From the NCBI GenBank assembly GCA_002007315.1, contig LNZQ01000072.1:1-7049 (forward strand): a DNA stretch of 7,049 nt, given 5' to 3'. Under the pieces are notes generated by a model. It made no database searches and had not been told where the DNA came from. It saw nothing but the letters and a program-made list of their open reading frames with translations. The stretch comes from Epulopiscium sp. Nele67-Bin004. Lineage in GTDB: Bacteria; Bacillota_A; Clostridia; Lachnospirales; Cellulosilyticaceae. Below, piece after piece: positions 1 through 6,177 of the stretch; position 1 is the stretch's first letter, and each line of letters begins with the position of its first letter. Made by a program: the position numbers and the translations under genes.

Positions 1-464
1 TGACTCAACCATGCCAATGTAATGCTTTTGTACAATGTTCAGTAAACAAAGATAAATGTTACCCCACTGTCTGCCCATCCTTTAAGCAACTCAAAGGATA
101 TTGCAAAAACATTTTTTAATCAGCCAAAAGTTTTAAACATGGAAATTGTTTCTCTCCGTCCATCTTTTCTTTAGTCTCCTCCTCTACTTAAACAGCAGCA
201 ATCAGCATCAAAAGTGGGACAGTTTTGACAGAAAATATGTGGCCTGTTTTTAAATAGAATAATTAGAATGTAAAGCTCAAGATAAAAGTAGAAGGGAGGG
301 ATATCACACATACGAGCAGATTGCAGTTGTATCCATGTCGGGTCATAATAAATAAATAATGAATGTAACTGCGCAGTGCAAAATATGTTTACCAGCTTTT
401 AAAATGCTGTTGGTTCAGTTTTCAGTTTCCATGTCAAACCTGAGGAAACGTCTGCAGGTATCAT

Positions 465-485
465 TACAACATAAATAATGTTGTA
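465..485. repeat. Short perfect inverted repeat
   Basis: TACAACAT (465-472) and ATGTTGTA (478-485) are perfect reverse complements separated by a 5-nt loop, AAATA. The element is in the eukaryote-like flank. No function can be assigned, and an 8-bp palindrome of this kind can arise by chance. Confidence 0.5.
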
Positions 486-906
486 CATGCATTAGCTGCA
501 ATGTCACGCAGACAGTTCCAGAAAATACTGATCACAAATCTGAGCTTCAGATAGTCTGTTGTTTTGTGACCCGTGATGGGCAGAAAAAACGTTTCCTTCG
601 TGATGTTTTGAAACTAAATGGTTTCAGTGGACAGACAGCTGTAATTCAGCCTGTGAGCTGTTCAAGTTGTGCAAAGTGAAGCAGTGACAGAAGAAAAACT
701 GATCTGCATCAAACAGCCTCAGTCAGTCCAAACATTTCACCAGTCAGACGCTCCGCCTCTAAAACCCATTAGTTGGGTTTCAGCAGTGTCTCTTTCCTCT
801 GGGCCAATCAGGACTCTGTGTGTGTTTCCAGGTGTGAGGCTTTGTCAGGAGAGAGGTGGACGTAGTGTTTCATTCTTCCATCTTTGCTGCTGTCTCGCTC
901 CCGCAG

Positions 907-976
907 TCAGGGACAGCTCAACCTGGAGTTTGGGGCGGTGCCTCAGTCTCAGGATGCGTTGGACCTCCAGCTGTGA
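907..976 (+). other. Possible terminal coding exon (eukaryotic)
   Basis: A pyrimidine-rich stretch (about 881-904) ends in CCGCAG (901-906), a good 3' splice-site pattern. Read from 908, the frame gives 22 codons ending in TGA (974-976), with translation QGQLNLEFGAVPQSQDALDL followed by QL. Its composition resembles the disordered C-terminal tail of a vertebrate protein more than random translation does. If real, base 907 completes a codon split by the intron. I do not recognise the protein, no upstream exon is visible, and no polyadenylation signal was found close downstream. It could equally be chance. Confidence 0.15.
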
Positions 977-1171
977 CTTTTACCTTCCTGTTGAGACAAC
1001 GACCCCACATTCAGACCTCAGTGACCTGCCTGTCCGTGGGTGAAACAAATTAGTAATGACTAATTATTAATCGCTTTTGACTTCTATGGTGTCTTACAGA
1101 GTTAAGTTCTGTGTTTTCATGCATCCTCTTAAACTCAGCTTGGATTTTCTTCTTTCTTCCTCTTCCTCCAG

Positions 1172-1258
1172 GAGAAGCTAGAGCCACAACACAACAGTGC
1201 CCAACCTCAGTCTCACATCTTAAGTGTACATTTTAACATAGATTTGCGTCTTGAATAG
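1172..1258 (+). other. Possible exon after a strong pyrimidine tract
   Basis: Bases 1144-1171 are a run of T and C ending in CCAG, one of the strongest splice-acceptor-like signals in the window. The frame starting at 1172 stays open for 28 codons (EKLEPQHNSAQP and so on) to TAG at 1256-1258. The peptide is not recognisable and no convincing donor lies within the open frame, although a GTAAGT occurs at 1309-1314. An untranslated exon or plain intronic sequence would fit as well. Confidence 0.1.
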
Positions 1259-1415
1259 ATCTCTTTTTTGGAATATTAAAAAAATGCAGCTTTTTCACTT
1301 TGAAGAATGTAAGTAAGTGGGAGTTAGCAAGACCAACAACAATGCTGGACTAATTCTGGATCAACAACCTGCTGTACACGGACTAAAACTAACTTTTCTT
1401 TCTGTGGTTCTTCAG

Positions 1416-1489
1416 CAAACAGGAGGAATCAAACACTGCTACCACCTGATGCTCACTTTGATGTTGATTAATCAAAGCTCACAAATTGG
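1416..1489 (+). other. Possible 74-nt internal exon
   Basis: The stretch is bounded by an acceptor-like TTCTTCAG (1408-1415, preceded by a T-rich tract from about 1394) and a donor-like G/GTAAGA beginning at 1490. One frame is open across it (QTGGIKHCYHLMLTLM and so on) until a TAA that overlaps the donor. It matches no protein I know. Both signals are common by chance in vertebrate DNA, so this is a pointer for transcript mapping rather than a gene call. Confidence 0.1.
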
Positions 1490-1746
1490 GTAAGAAGAGA
1501 TTGTAAGCACCCTTGTAAGGCAAAGTTTTAAAAGCTACAGAACTTTTTTCACTATGAACTGTGTTTATTTACAGCAGCAGCCTCTAGTTTTTTGTTTATT
1601 CAGAAAAATGGTAAACTAACTGCAATTACATGGAGCTATTCTAGTCTTTGGACTGCTTCAAGCGTTTGACACAATGCTGACAGCATTTTTAAATTTTATG
1701 CAGATGGCTTCTCGCCACAATACCAACCTGATTATCAGGAACCCAA

Positions 1747-1759
1747 ACACACACACACA
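1747..1759. repeat. (AC)6 microsatellite at the left junction
   Basis: Six AC units plus a final A. Dinucleotide AC/GT repeats are typical of vertebrate DNA. This tract is the last clearly eukaryote-like element before bacterial coding sequence begins some 10 nt downstream, so it marks the left boundary of the foreign block. Confidence 0.75.
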
Positions 1760-1771
1760 GAGTCACTCACT
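1760..1771. other. Left eukaryote/bacteria junction
   Basis: The ireB reading frame can be followed upstream through [17 protein letters not shown], starting at the TTT codon at 1771. This fits the usual N-terminal region of IreB proteins. Immediately before it the same frame reads through the AC repeat as alternating Thr and His, which is not protein-like. The break therefore lies between the end of the repeat and about 1771. There is no ATG or Shine-Dalgarno site at the break, so the gene is cut rather than starting here. Confidence 0.7.
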
Positions 1772-1992
1772 TTGATTTACCAGAACCAGTATCAACACGT
1801 GAAACATTGCTTGACGTTTATACAGCACTTAATGACAAAGGCTATAATCCCATAAACCAAATAGTAGGATACATTATGTCAGGTGATCCAACTTACATTA
1901 CAAGTCATAATGGGGCTAGAACGAAAATTAGAAAGTTTGAAAGAGATGAAATTTTGGAAGAATTAGTTGCATATTATTTAAAGCAACCATAA
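1771..1992 (+). CDS. ireB: IreB family regulatory phosphoprotein, 5'-truncated (partial)
   Basis: Members of this family (UPF0297/DUF965, formerly YrzL) are small cytoplasmic proteins. In Enterococcus, IreB is a substrate of the Ser/Thr kinase/phosphatase pair IreK/IreP and acts negatively in cephalosporin resistance. The hallmark block [18 protein letters not shown] is followed by [10 protein letters not shown] and a C-terminal [13 protein letters not shown], which is almost family consensus. About 73 residues remain, against a usual 80-90, so roughly ten N-terminal residues and the start codon are missing at the junction. The known enterococcal phosphothreonines lie in that lost part. A TTG at 1807 is an in-frame Leu codon of the conserved helix, not a start. 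ireB directly before ruvX is the standard Firmicutes order. The identification is firm; the exact left end is inferred. Confidence 0.9.
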   Translation, partial: FDLPEPVSTRETLLDVYTALNDKGYNPINQIVGYIMSGDPTYITSHNGARTKIRKFERDEILEELVAYYLKQP

Positions 1993-1998
1993 AAATAG

Positions 1999-2023
1999 CT
2001 GTAGATATTTCTACAGTTTTTTT
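1999..2023 (+). terminator. Weak intrinsic terminator or attenuator between ireB and ruvX
   Basis: CTGTAGA (1999-2005) and TCTACAG (2010-2016) form a perfect 7-bp stem with a TATT loop, followed directly by seven T residues (2017-2023). A run of five A (1991-1995) precedes it. This is the layout of a Rho-independent terminator, but the stem has only three G-C pairs, so partial termination is more likely than a full stop. It fills the 47-nt gap between the ireB stop and the ruvX start and ends 5 nt before the ruvX Shine-Dalgarno site. Confidence 0.55.
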
Positions 2024-2039
2024 CAAATAGGAGTAAAAT

Positions 2040-2465
2040 ATGAGAATACTAGGATTAGACTTTGGTTCAAATACCACAGGAATAGCAGTTAGTGACCCAT
2101 CAGGGCTAATAGCACAAGGGCTTGAAATAGTTAAACGTAGCGATGAATTTAACATCAAGCCAACGCTTAATAGAATAAATGAAATTTGTGAACAATATAA
2201 AGTAGAAAAAATTGTGCTTGGGCTACCAAAAAACATGAATAATACTCATAGCCAAAGCACCGAAGCAACGCTTGTTTTCAAAACAAAATTAGAAAATAAA
2301 ATTAAATTGCCAGTAGAATTATGGGACGAAAGACTTTCAACGGTTTCGGCAGAAAATATGTTGATTAGTGCCGATGTTAGCCGTGCAAAGCGTAAAAAAG
2401 TAATTGATAAAGTTGCAGCTGTATTTATATTGCAAAATTATTTAGATGCGAAAGGAAGATTTTGA
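2040..2465 (+). CDS. ruvX: Putative pre-16S rRNA nuclease / Holliday junction resolvase-like RuvX (YqgF)
   Basis: A 141-aa cytoplasmic RNase H-fold nuclease of the YqgF/RuvX family (usual length about 135-150). The family is implicated in processing the 5' end of 16S rRNA and was first described as a Holliday junction resolvase. The first strand LGLDFGSNTTGIAVSD carries the metal-binding Asp7. VLGLPKNMN (59-67) is the family's VGLP motif, though the usual DGS that follows is replaced by NNTHS. WDERLSTVSAE (95-105) supplies the conserved Asp-Glu-Arg, and KRKKVIDKVAAVFILQNYLD (117-136) carries the last catalytic Asp123. All catalytic acidic residues are present. The ATG follows AGGAG (2029-2033) by 6 nt. 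The stop codon overlaps the next start, so ruvX is translationally coupled to the DUF1292 gene. Confidence 0.95.
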   Translation: MRILGLDFGSNTTGIAVSDPSGLIAQGLEIVKRSDEFNIKPTLNRINEICEQYKVEKIVLGLPKNMNNTHSQSTEATLVFKTKLENKIKLPVELWDERLSTVSAENMLISADVSRAKRKKVIDKVAAVFILQNYLDAKGRF

Positions 2466-2713
2466 TGGAAAAAATAGTTTTTTATGATGATTTTAATGAT
2501 GAAGAAGTTTTATTTGAAATTGTTGATAGCACTGTAGTTGAAGGAAATAAGTATTTACTTGTAGTTGATGAAGATGATGAAGCAACTATATTAAAAGAAG
2601 AAACTGGCGAAGATGATACTTTAATTTACGCACTGGTTGAAGATGAAGGCGAATTCCAAAAAGTAGCATTAATTTTAATGGAAAGCGATGAGTATGACTT
2701 GGAAATTAATTAA
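2465..2713 (+). CDS. DUF1292 domain-containing small acidic protein
   Basis: This 82-aa protein is very acidic, with runs such as DEDDEA and ETGEDD, and has no membrane segment or signal peptide. The pattern YLLVVDEDDEATILKEE followed by FQKVALILMESDEYD matches the DUF1292 (YrzB-type) family, which lies beside ruvX across Firmicutes. Its biochemical role is unknown. I chose the ATG at 2465, whose A is the last base of the ruvX TGA stop. A purine-rich AAGGA (2452-2456) lies 8 nt upstream, so the pair is coupled. The TTG one codon earlier (2462) is less likely. The stop codon falls inside a palindrome next to the fur promoter. Confidence 0.9.
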   Translation: MEKIVFYDDFNDEEVLFEIVDSTVVEGNKYLLVVDEDDEATILKEETGEDDTLIYALVEDEGEFQKVALILMESDEYDLEIN

Positions 2714-2725
2714 TATTAATTATCA
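2707..2725. promoter_or_regulatory. Candidate Fur-type operator upstream of the -35 box
   Basis: TAATTAATATTAATTA (2707-2722) is a perfect 16-bp palindrome. Overlapping it, TAATATT-A-ATTATCA (2711-2725) matches the Fur 7-1-7 consensus TGATAATnATTATCA at 12 of 14 positions, by my own alignment to the remembered consensus. It ends one base before the -35 hexamer of the promoter that drives the Fur-family gene, where a bound repressor would block RNA polymerase. The DNA is AT-rich, so chance similarity is a real risk; position is the main support. Confidence 0.4.
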
Positions 2726-2726
2726 A

Positions 2727-2755
2727 TTGACATATATATGATAATAAGATATAAT
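2727..2755 (+). promoter_or_regulatory. Consensus sigma-A promoter of the fur-rnj-lyase unit
   Basis: TTGACA (2727-2732) and TATAAT (2750-2755) are both perfect consensus hexamers, separated by exactly 17 nt. Initiation is expected near 2761-2763, giving a leader of about 33 nt before the Fur-family ATG at 2795. The promoter lies in the only sizeable intergenic gap of the cluster (81 nt). It implies a separate transcript for the regulator, RNase J and the lyase in addition to any read-through from ruvX. Confidence 0.85.
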
Positions 2756-2763
2756 AATTTTAA
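2739..2763. promoter_or_regulatory. Candidate Fur/PerR operator over spacer, -10 and start site
   Basis: A perfect Fur half-site, TGATAAT, lies in the promoter spacer (2739-2745). The stretch 2749-2763 matches the PerR-box consensus TTATAATnATTATAA at 12 of 14 positions, counted by eye, and covers the -10 box and probable start site. Together with the candidate site upstream of -35, it would allow a Fur-family dimer to occlude the promoter. The -10 hexamer itself contributes much of the match, so the evidence is suggestive only. Confidence 0.35.
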
Positions 2764-2794
2764 CAATATCCTAAAGAACGAGAGGGTCGACAAG

Positions 2795-3238
2795 ATGAAT
2801 TCGCTAACATTTAAAGAAAAACTAAAAGAAAAAGGCTGCAAACTTACAACACAACGTAGAGCCGTTTTAGATATATTACTTGAACAATATGGAAATCATT
2901 TATCGACCGAGGAAATTTATAATTGTGTTAAAGTAACGTATCCTGAAATTGGATTGGCAACAGTTTATCGTACAATGCAACTGTTTGAGAAAATGGGCAT
3001 AATTGATAAACTAAATTTTGACGATGGGGTTAGTCGGTTCGAGCTAAAAAGAGAAGAAGAAAAACATCAACATCACCATTTGATATGCCAACATTGTAAC
3101 AGAGTATTGGAAGTAGAAGAAGATCTACTATTTGATATAGAGCAAGAGATAGCAAAAAAATATAAATTTCAAGTAACTAACCATAATGTTATTTTTTATG
3201 GCGAGTGCGAGAATTGTATAGATAAACCAGAAGAATAA
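2795..3238 (+). CDS. fur: Fur family metal-responsive transcriptional regulator
   Basis: A 147-aa cytoplasmic DNA-binding repressor, the usual Fur length. The N-terminal winged helix includes LTTQRRAVLDILL (17-29) and the recognition region EIGLATVYRTMQLFEKMGII (51-70). The C-terminal metal/dimer domain has a histidine cluster, HQHHHLICQHC (91-101). Two CxxC pairs (C98/C101 and C138/C141) fit the structural zinc site. H35, E83, H93, H95 and E106 align with the regulatory metal site. Glu rather than Asp at 83 and 106 is the Fur pattern, not the peroxide-sensing PerR pattern. The start is ATG 2795, 8 nt after GAGAGGG; an in-frame ATG at 2738 lies inside the promoter and would be upstream of the transcript start. 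Autoregulation is likely. The family is certain; Fur versus a Zur or other subtype is inferred from residues. Confidence 0.9.
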   Translation: MNSLTFKEKLKEKGCKLTTQRRAVLDILLEQYGNHLSTEEIYNCVKVTYPEIGLATVYRTMQLFEKMGIIDKLNFDDGVSRFELKREEEKHQHHHLICQHCNRVLEVEEDLLFDIEQEIAKKYKFQVTNHNVIFYGECENCIDKPEE

Positions 3239-3257
3239 AATAAACGGAGGTGTAATT

Positions 3258-4943
3258 TTGAAACCCAGACAACCAAAAAGCAAATTACGTATAATACCAC
3301 TGGGCGGATTAGGAGAAATCGGTAAAAACATGACAGTCTTTGAATATGAAGATGACCTTATAGTTATAGACTGCGGTTTGGCGTTCCCAGAAGATGAAAT
3401 GTTAGGGATTGATTTAGTAATACCAGATGTAACTTATCTAACAAGAAACATTGAGAAAATCAGAGGAATTATATTAACACATGGACATGAAGATCATATA
3501 GGGGGACTTCCTTATATATTGCAAGAAATTAATGTGCCTATTTATGGCACAAGACTAACTATAGGGTTAGTTGAAAATAAGCTTAAAGAGCACAATTTAT
3601 TATCGACAACAACTAGATATAATGTAACTCAAGGAGATACAATCAAATTTGGAAACAGCTTTAGAATAGAATTTATAACATCAAATCATAGTATTGCAGA
3701 TGCTGTTATGTTATCTATTTGGACTCCAGTTGGAACGTTATTGCACACAGGAGATTTTAAGATAGACTATACTCCAATTAAAGGCGAAATGGTAAACTTA
3801 CATCGCCTTGCAGAGATTGGAAAACAAGGTGTATTAGCTCTTATGGCGGATAGTACAAATGCTGAAAGACCAGGATACACTCAATCAGAAAGAATGGTTG
3901 GAAATACTTTAGAAGCGATATTTAGCAAATACAAAACAAAACGTATAATGGTTGCAACTTTTGCATCAAATGTTGATAGAGTTCAACAAATTATTAATGC
4001 AGCCCATGTAGCTAATCGAAAAGTAACTGTTATGGGTAGAAGTATGGTCAACGTTGTAAAAACTGCAAGTGAACTTGGGTATTTAGATATACCTAAAAAT
4101 ACTTTAATAGAAGTGAGTGAACTTAAAAAGTATACAGATGACCAAGTTGTTATTATTATGACTGGTAGTCAAGGTGAACCTATGGCGGCGTTGTCTCGAA
4201 TGTCAAAATCTGAACACAAACAAGTGGATATAAAACCAGGCGATGTAGTTATATTAAGTTCAACGCCTATCCCAGGAAATGAAAAAACAGTTTCAAAAGT
4301 TATAAATGATTTGGCTCGCAAAGGTGCAACAATACTAAACGAAGATACGCACGTATCAGGACATGCGGCACAAGAAGAATTAAAATTAATTCATGCGTTA
4401 GTTCGACCAAAATATTTTATTCCTGTGCATGGTGAATATAGACATTTACAAAAACATGCAGAACTAGCTGTAACTATGGGAATGGACAAAAGCAATATTA
4501 CTCTTATGTCTATCGGTGATGTGCTAGAACTTGGACGTGATACTTGCAAAATTATAGGAACTGTTCCGTCAGGGCAAGTTCTTGTTGATGGGCTTGGTAT
4601 AGGCGATGTTGGAAATATAGTTCTTAGAGATAGAAAACATTTATCTCAAGACGGTCTTTTAATTGCTGTAATGACACTTGAACGTGAATCAGGATTTGTT
4701 GTATCTGGACCAGATATAATTTCACGTGGATTTGTATACGTTCGTGAAGCTGAAGATTTGATGGATCAAGCTAAAAATGTTGTTCGTCGTGCATTAGATA
4801 GGTGTGAAAAGCAAAACATCGTTGAGTGGACACAAATAAAAAATATAGTAAGAGATGACCTTAGAGACTTCGTTTGGCAAAAAACTAAGCGTAGCCCGAT
4901 GGTACTACCGATAATAATGGAGATTTCATATGTTAGAAGTTGA
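3258..4943 (+). CDS. rnj: Ribonuclease J
   Basis: RNase J is a cytoplasmic metallo-beta-lactamase/beta-CASP enzyme with 5'-3' exonuclease and endonuclease activity, central to mRNA decay and rRNA maturation in Firmicutes. At 561 aa it is close to Bacillus RNase J1 (555). The zinc motif HGHEDH is at 75-80, with further ligands H144 (SNHSIAD), D166 (HTGDFK) and H391 (VHGEYR). The beta-CASP region has MVATFASNVDR, TGSQGEPMAALSRM and the conserved VSGHAAQEE around H369. The C-terminal domain ends in KTKRSPMVLPIIMEI. All catalytic residues are present. The start is TTG, 7 nt after a strong GGAGG (3246-3250); the protein is homologous from residue 10 on. A short tail, SYVRS, extends past the usual family end because the frame runs into the next gene. 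It sits 19 nt after the Fur gene, probably on the same transcript. Confidence 0.97.
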   Translation: MKPRQPKSKLRIIPLGGLGEIGKNMTVFEYEDDLIVIDCGLAFPEDEMLGIDLVIPDVTYLTRNIEKIRGIILTHGHEDHIGGLPYILQEINVPIYGTRLTIGLVENKLKEHNLLSTTTRYNVTQGDTIKFGNSFRIEFITSNHSIADAVMLSIWTPVGTLLHTGDFKIDYTPIKGEMVNLHRLAEIGKQGVLALMADSTNAERPGYTQSERMVGNTLEAIFSKYKTKRIMVATFASNVDRVQQIINAAHVANRKVTVMGRSMVNVVKTASELGYLDIPKNTLIEVSELKKYTDDQVVIIMTGSQGEPMAALSRMSKSEHKQVDIKPGDVVILSSTPIPGNEKTVSKVINDLARKGATILNEDTHVSGHAAQEELKLIHALVRPKYFIPVHGEYRHLQKHAELAVTMGMDKSNITLMSIGDVLELGRDTCKIIGTVPSGQVLVDGLGIGDVGNIVLRDRKHLSQDGLLIAVMTLERESGFVVSGPDIISRGFVYVREAEDLMDQAKNVVRRALDRCEKQNIVEWTQIKNIVRDDLRDFVWQKTKRSPMVLPIIMEISYVRS

Positions 4944-6177
4944 AAGATTTTGTGAGCATATAGAAATACAACTTGAAGATACATTTAAGCAAATTGATAA
5001 AAACGCCCACACAAATGGAGCGAAAGTTTTATATGCTATGCAAAAAAATAGATTAAGCGATATGCATTTTGCTGCAACGACAGGATACGGATACAACGAC
5101 GTTGGTAGAGACGTAATCGAAAGCATTTACGCAGACGTGTTCAAAACGGAGTCTGCGTTAGTTAGACCGCAACTTATGTCTGGGACGCACGCCCTAACAG
5201 TTGCACTGTTTGGCAATTTGCGTCCTGGTGACGAGCTGTTATCAGTTGTAGGAAAGCCTTATGATACACTAGACGGTGTTATAGGTATAGTTCCTACAAA
5301 TGGAAGTCTTGCTGAGTTTGGGATAACGTATAATCAAGTTGATTTGTTGCCAAACTTTGATATAGATTTTGAAGGAATAAAAAATGCAATCACATCAAAA
5401 ACAAAGCTAGTAACTATACAGCGTTCAAAAGGGTATAGCTATAGACCTACATTATCAGTTGCACAAATTGGTGAAATTATCAAATGTGTTAAAAGCGTTA
5501 GAAATGATATAATTTGTATGGTAGACAACTGCTATGGTGAATTTGTTGATACGATTGAGCCGACTGAAGTTGGTGCAGACTTAGTTGTTGGCTCGCTTAT
5601 AAAAAATCCTGGGGGTGGGCTTGCAGCAACAGGTGGATATATCGCTGGAAAAGAGCAATATGTTGAAAATGCAGCAATGAGACTAACTGCTCCAGGGCTT
5701 GGCAAAGAAGTTGGGGCAACGTTAGGGCTAAATCAGCCTGTGCTTCAAGGGCTATTTTTAGCACCTGAAGTTGTTGCAAATGCCCTAAAAGGTGCAGTTT
5801 TTGCAGCAGCTATATTTGAAAAGCTTGGTTTTAATGTGTTGCCAACAAGTACGCAAAGGCGTAGTGATATTATTCAGGCAATTGATATGAAAACTCCTGA
5901 AAATGTTATAGCGTTTTGCGAGGGTATACAAAAATCATCACCTGTTGATAGTTTTGTTACGCCAAAGCCATGGGCTATGCCAGGGTATGATGCAGATGTA
6001 ATTATGGCTGCAGGAACGTTTATACAAGGTGCATCTATTGAGCTTAGTGCAGATGCACCGATAAAACCACCATATACTGTGTTTTTCCAAGGCGGATTGA
6101 CACATTATCATGCTAGGCTTGGGATAATGATTGCATTAAAAACAATGAAAGATAAAGGTTTAGTTAATTTAAGCTAA
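4930..6177 (+). CDS. Methionine gamma-lyase family PLP-dependent protein (YnbB / 'aluminium resistance' type)
   Basis: This 415-aa cytoplasmic fold-type I PLP enzyme fits the Met_gamma_lyase family (PF06838, YnbB-like). The family is annotated as a C-S lyase or aluminium resistance protein, but its physiological substrate is poorly established. Family blocks are AATTGYGYNDVGRDV (from residue 48), RPQLMSGTHALTVALFG (from 79) and GKPYDTLDGVIGI (from 108). VDNCYGEF (from 198) has Asp199, expected to contact the PLP ring nitrogen, and GSLIKNPGGGLA (from 221) has Lys225, the likely Schiff-base lysine. The C-terminal part has FIQGASIELSADAP and FQGGLTHYHARLG. The ATG lies 14 nt inside rnj and is preceded by GGAG (4919-4922) at 7-nt spacing, so translation is probably coupled to rnj. 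The gene is intact, full length and the last recognisable bacterial gene. Substrate specificity cannot be told from sequence. Confidence 0.92.
   Translation: MLEVERFCEHIEIQLEDTFKQIDKNAHTNGAKVLYAMQKNRLSDMHFAATTGYGYNDVGRDVIESIYADVFKTESALVRPQLMSGTHALTVALFGNLRPGDELLSVVGKPYDTLDGVIGIVPTNGSLAEFGITYNQVDLLPNFDIDFEGIKNAITSKTKLVTIQRSKGYSYRPTLSVAQIGEIIKCVKSVRNDIICMVDNCYGEFVDTIEPTEVGADLVVGSLIKNPGGGLAATGGYIAGKEQYVENAAMRLTAPGLGKEVGATLGLNQPVLQGLFLAPEVVANALKGAVFAAAIFEKLGFNVLPTSTQRRSDIIQAIDMKTPENVIAFCEGIQKSSPVDSFVTPKPWAMPGYDADVIMAAGTFIQGASIELSADAPIKPPYTVFFQGGLTHYHARLGIMIALKTMKDKGLVNLS

Larger units (their letters stand above)
1..1765. other. Left flank: eukaryote-like non-coding DNA
   Basis: I see no bacterial gene here: no Shine-Dalgarno-preceded ORF, and no translation that resembles a known bacterial protein. 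The texture is that of vertebrate intergenic or intronic DNA, with long stretches lacking ORFs, TG/CA-rich patches, pyrimidine-rich tracts ending in AG (around 906, 1171 and 1415) and a short (AC)n microsatellite at its right end. Two overlapping AATAAA hexamers lie at 347-356 and could be polyadenylation signals, but nothing else supports a gene end there. A CCAAT motif occurs at 804-808. Fish is my best guess for the host, from general resemblance only. Possible exons are listed separately at low confidence. Confidence 0.7.

Noticed and set aside
669..1053. Two overlapping + strand frames, 669-1043 and 856-1053
   Set aside because: The translations are Ser/Cys-rich, without family resemblance or a start signal, and overlap each other in different frames of the eukaryote-like flank.
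1807..1992. TTG at 1807 as the ireB start
   Set aside because: It is an internal Leu codon in a conserved helix. The frame remains IreB-like upstream to 1771, and there is no Shine-Dalgarno site before 1807.
1928..2236. Minus-strand frame across ireB and ruvX
   Set aside because: It lies opposite two clear genes, gives no recognisable protein, and arises from AT-rich coding DNA read backwards. The same applies to minus frames at 3128-3331, 4766-4984, 4926-5126 and 5597-5779.
2462..2464. TTG start for the DUF1292 gene
   Set aside because: The ATG immediately after it overlaps the ruvX stop and has better Shine-Dalgarno spacing.
2738..2794. N-terminal extension of the Fur-family protein from ATG 2738
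   Set aside because: The ATG is between the -35 and -10 hexamers, has no Shine-Dalgarno site, and the extra 19 residues are not Fur-like.
1771..6177. A novel defence, secretion or mobile system
   Set aside because: Every gene belongs to a known core Firmicutes family. There is no transposase, integrase, CRISPR array, toxin-antitoxin pair or tRNA in the window.
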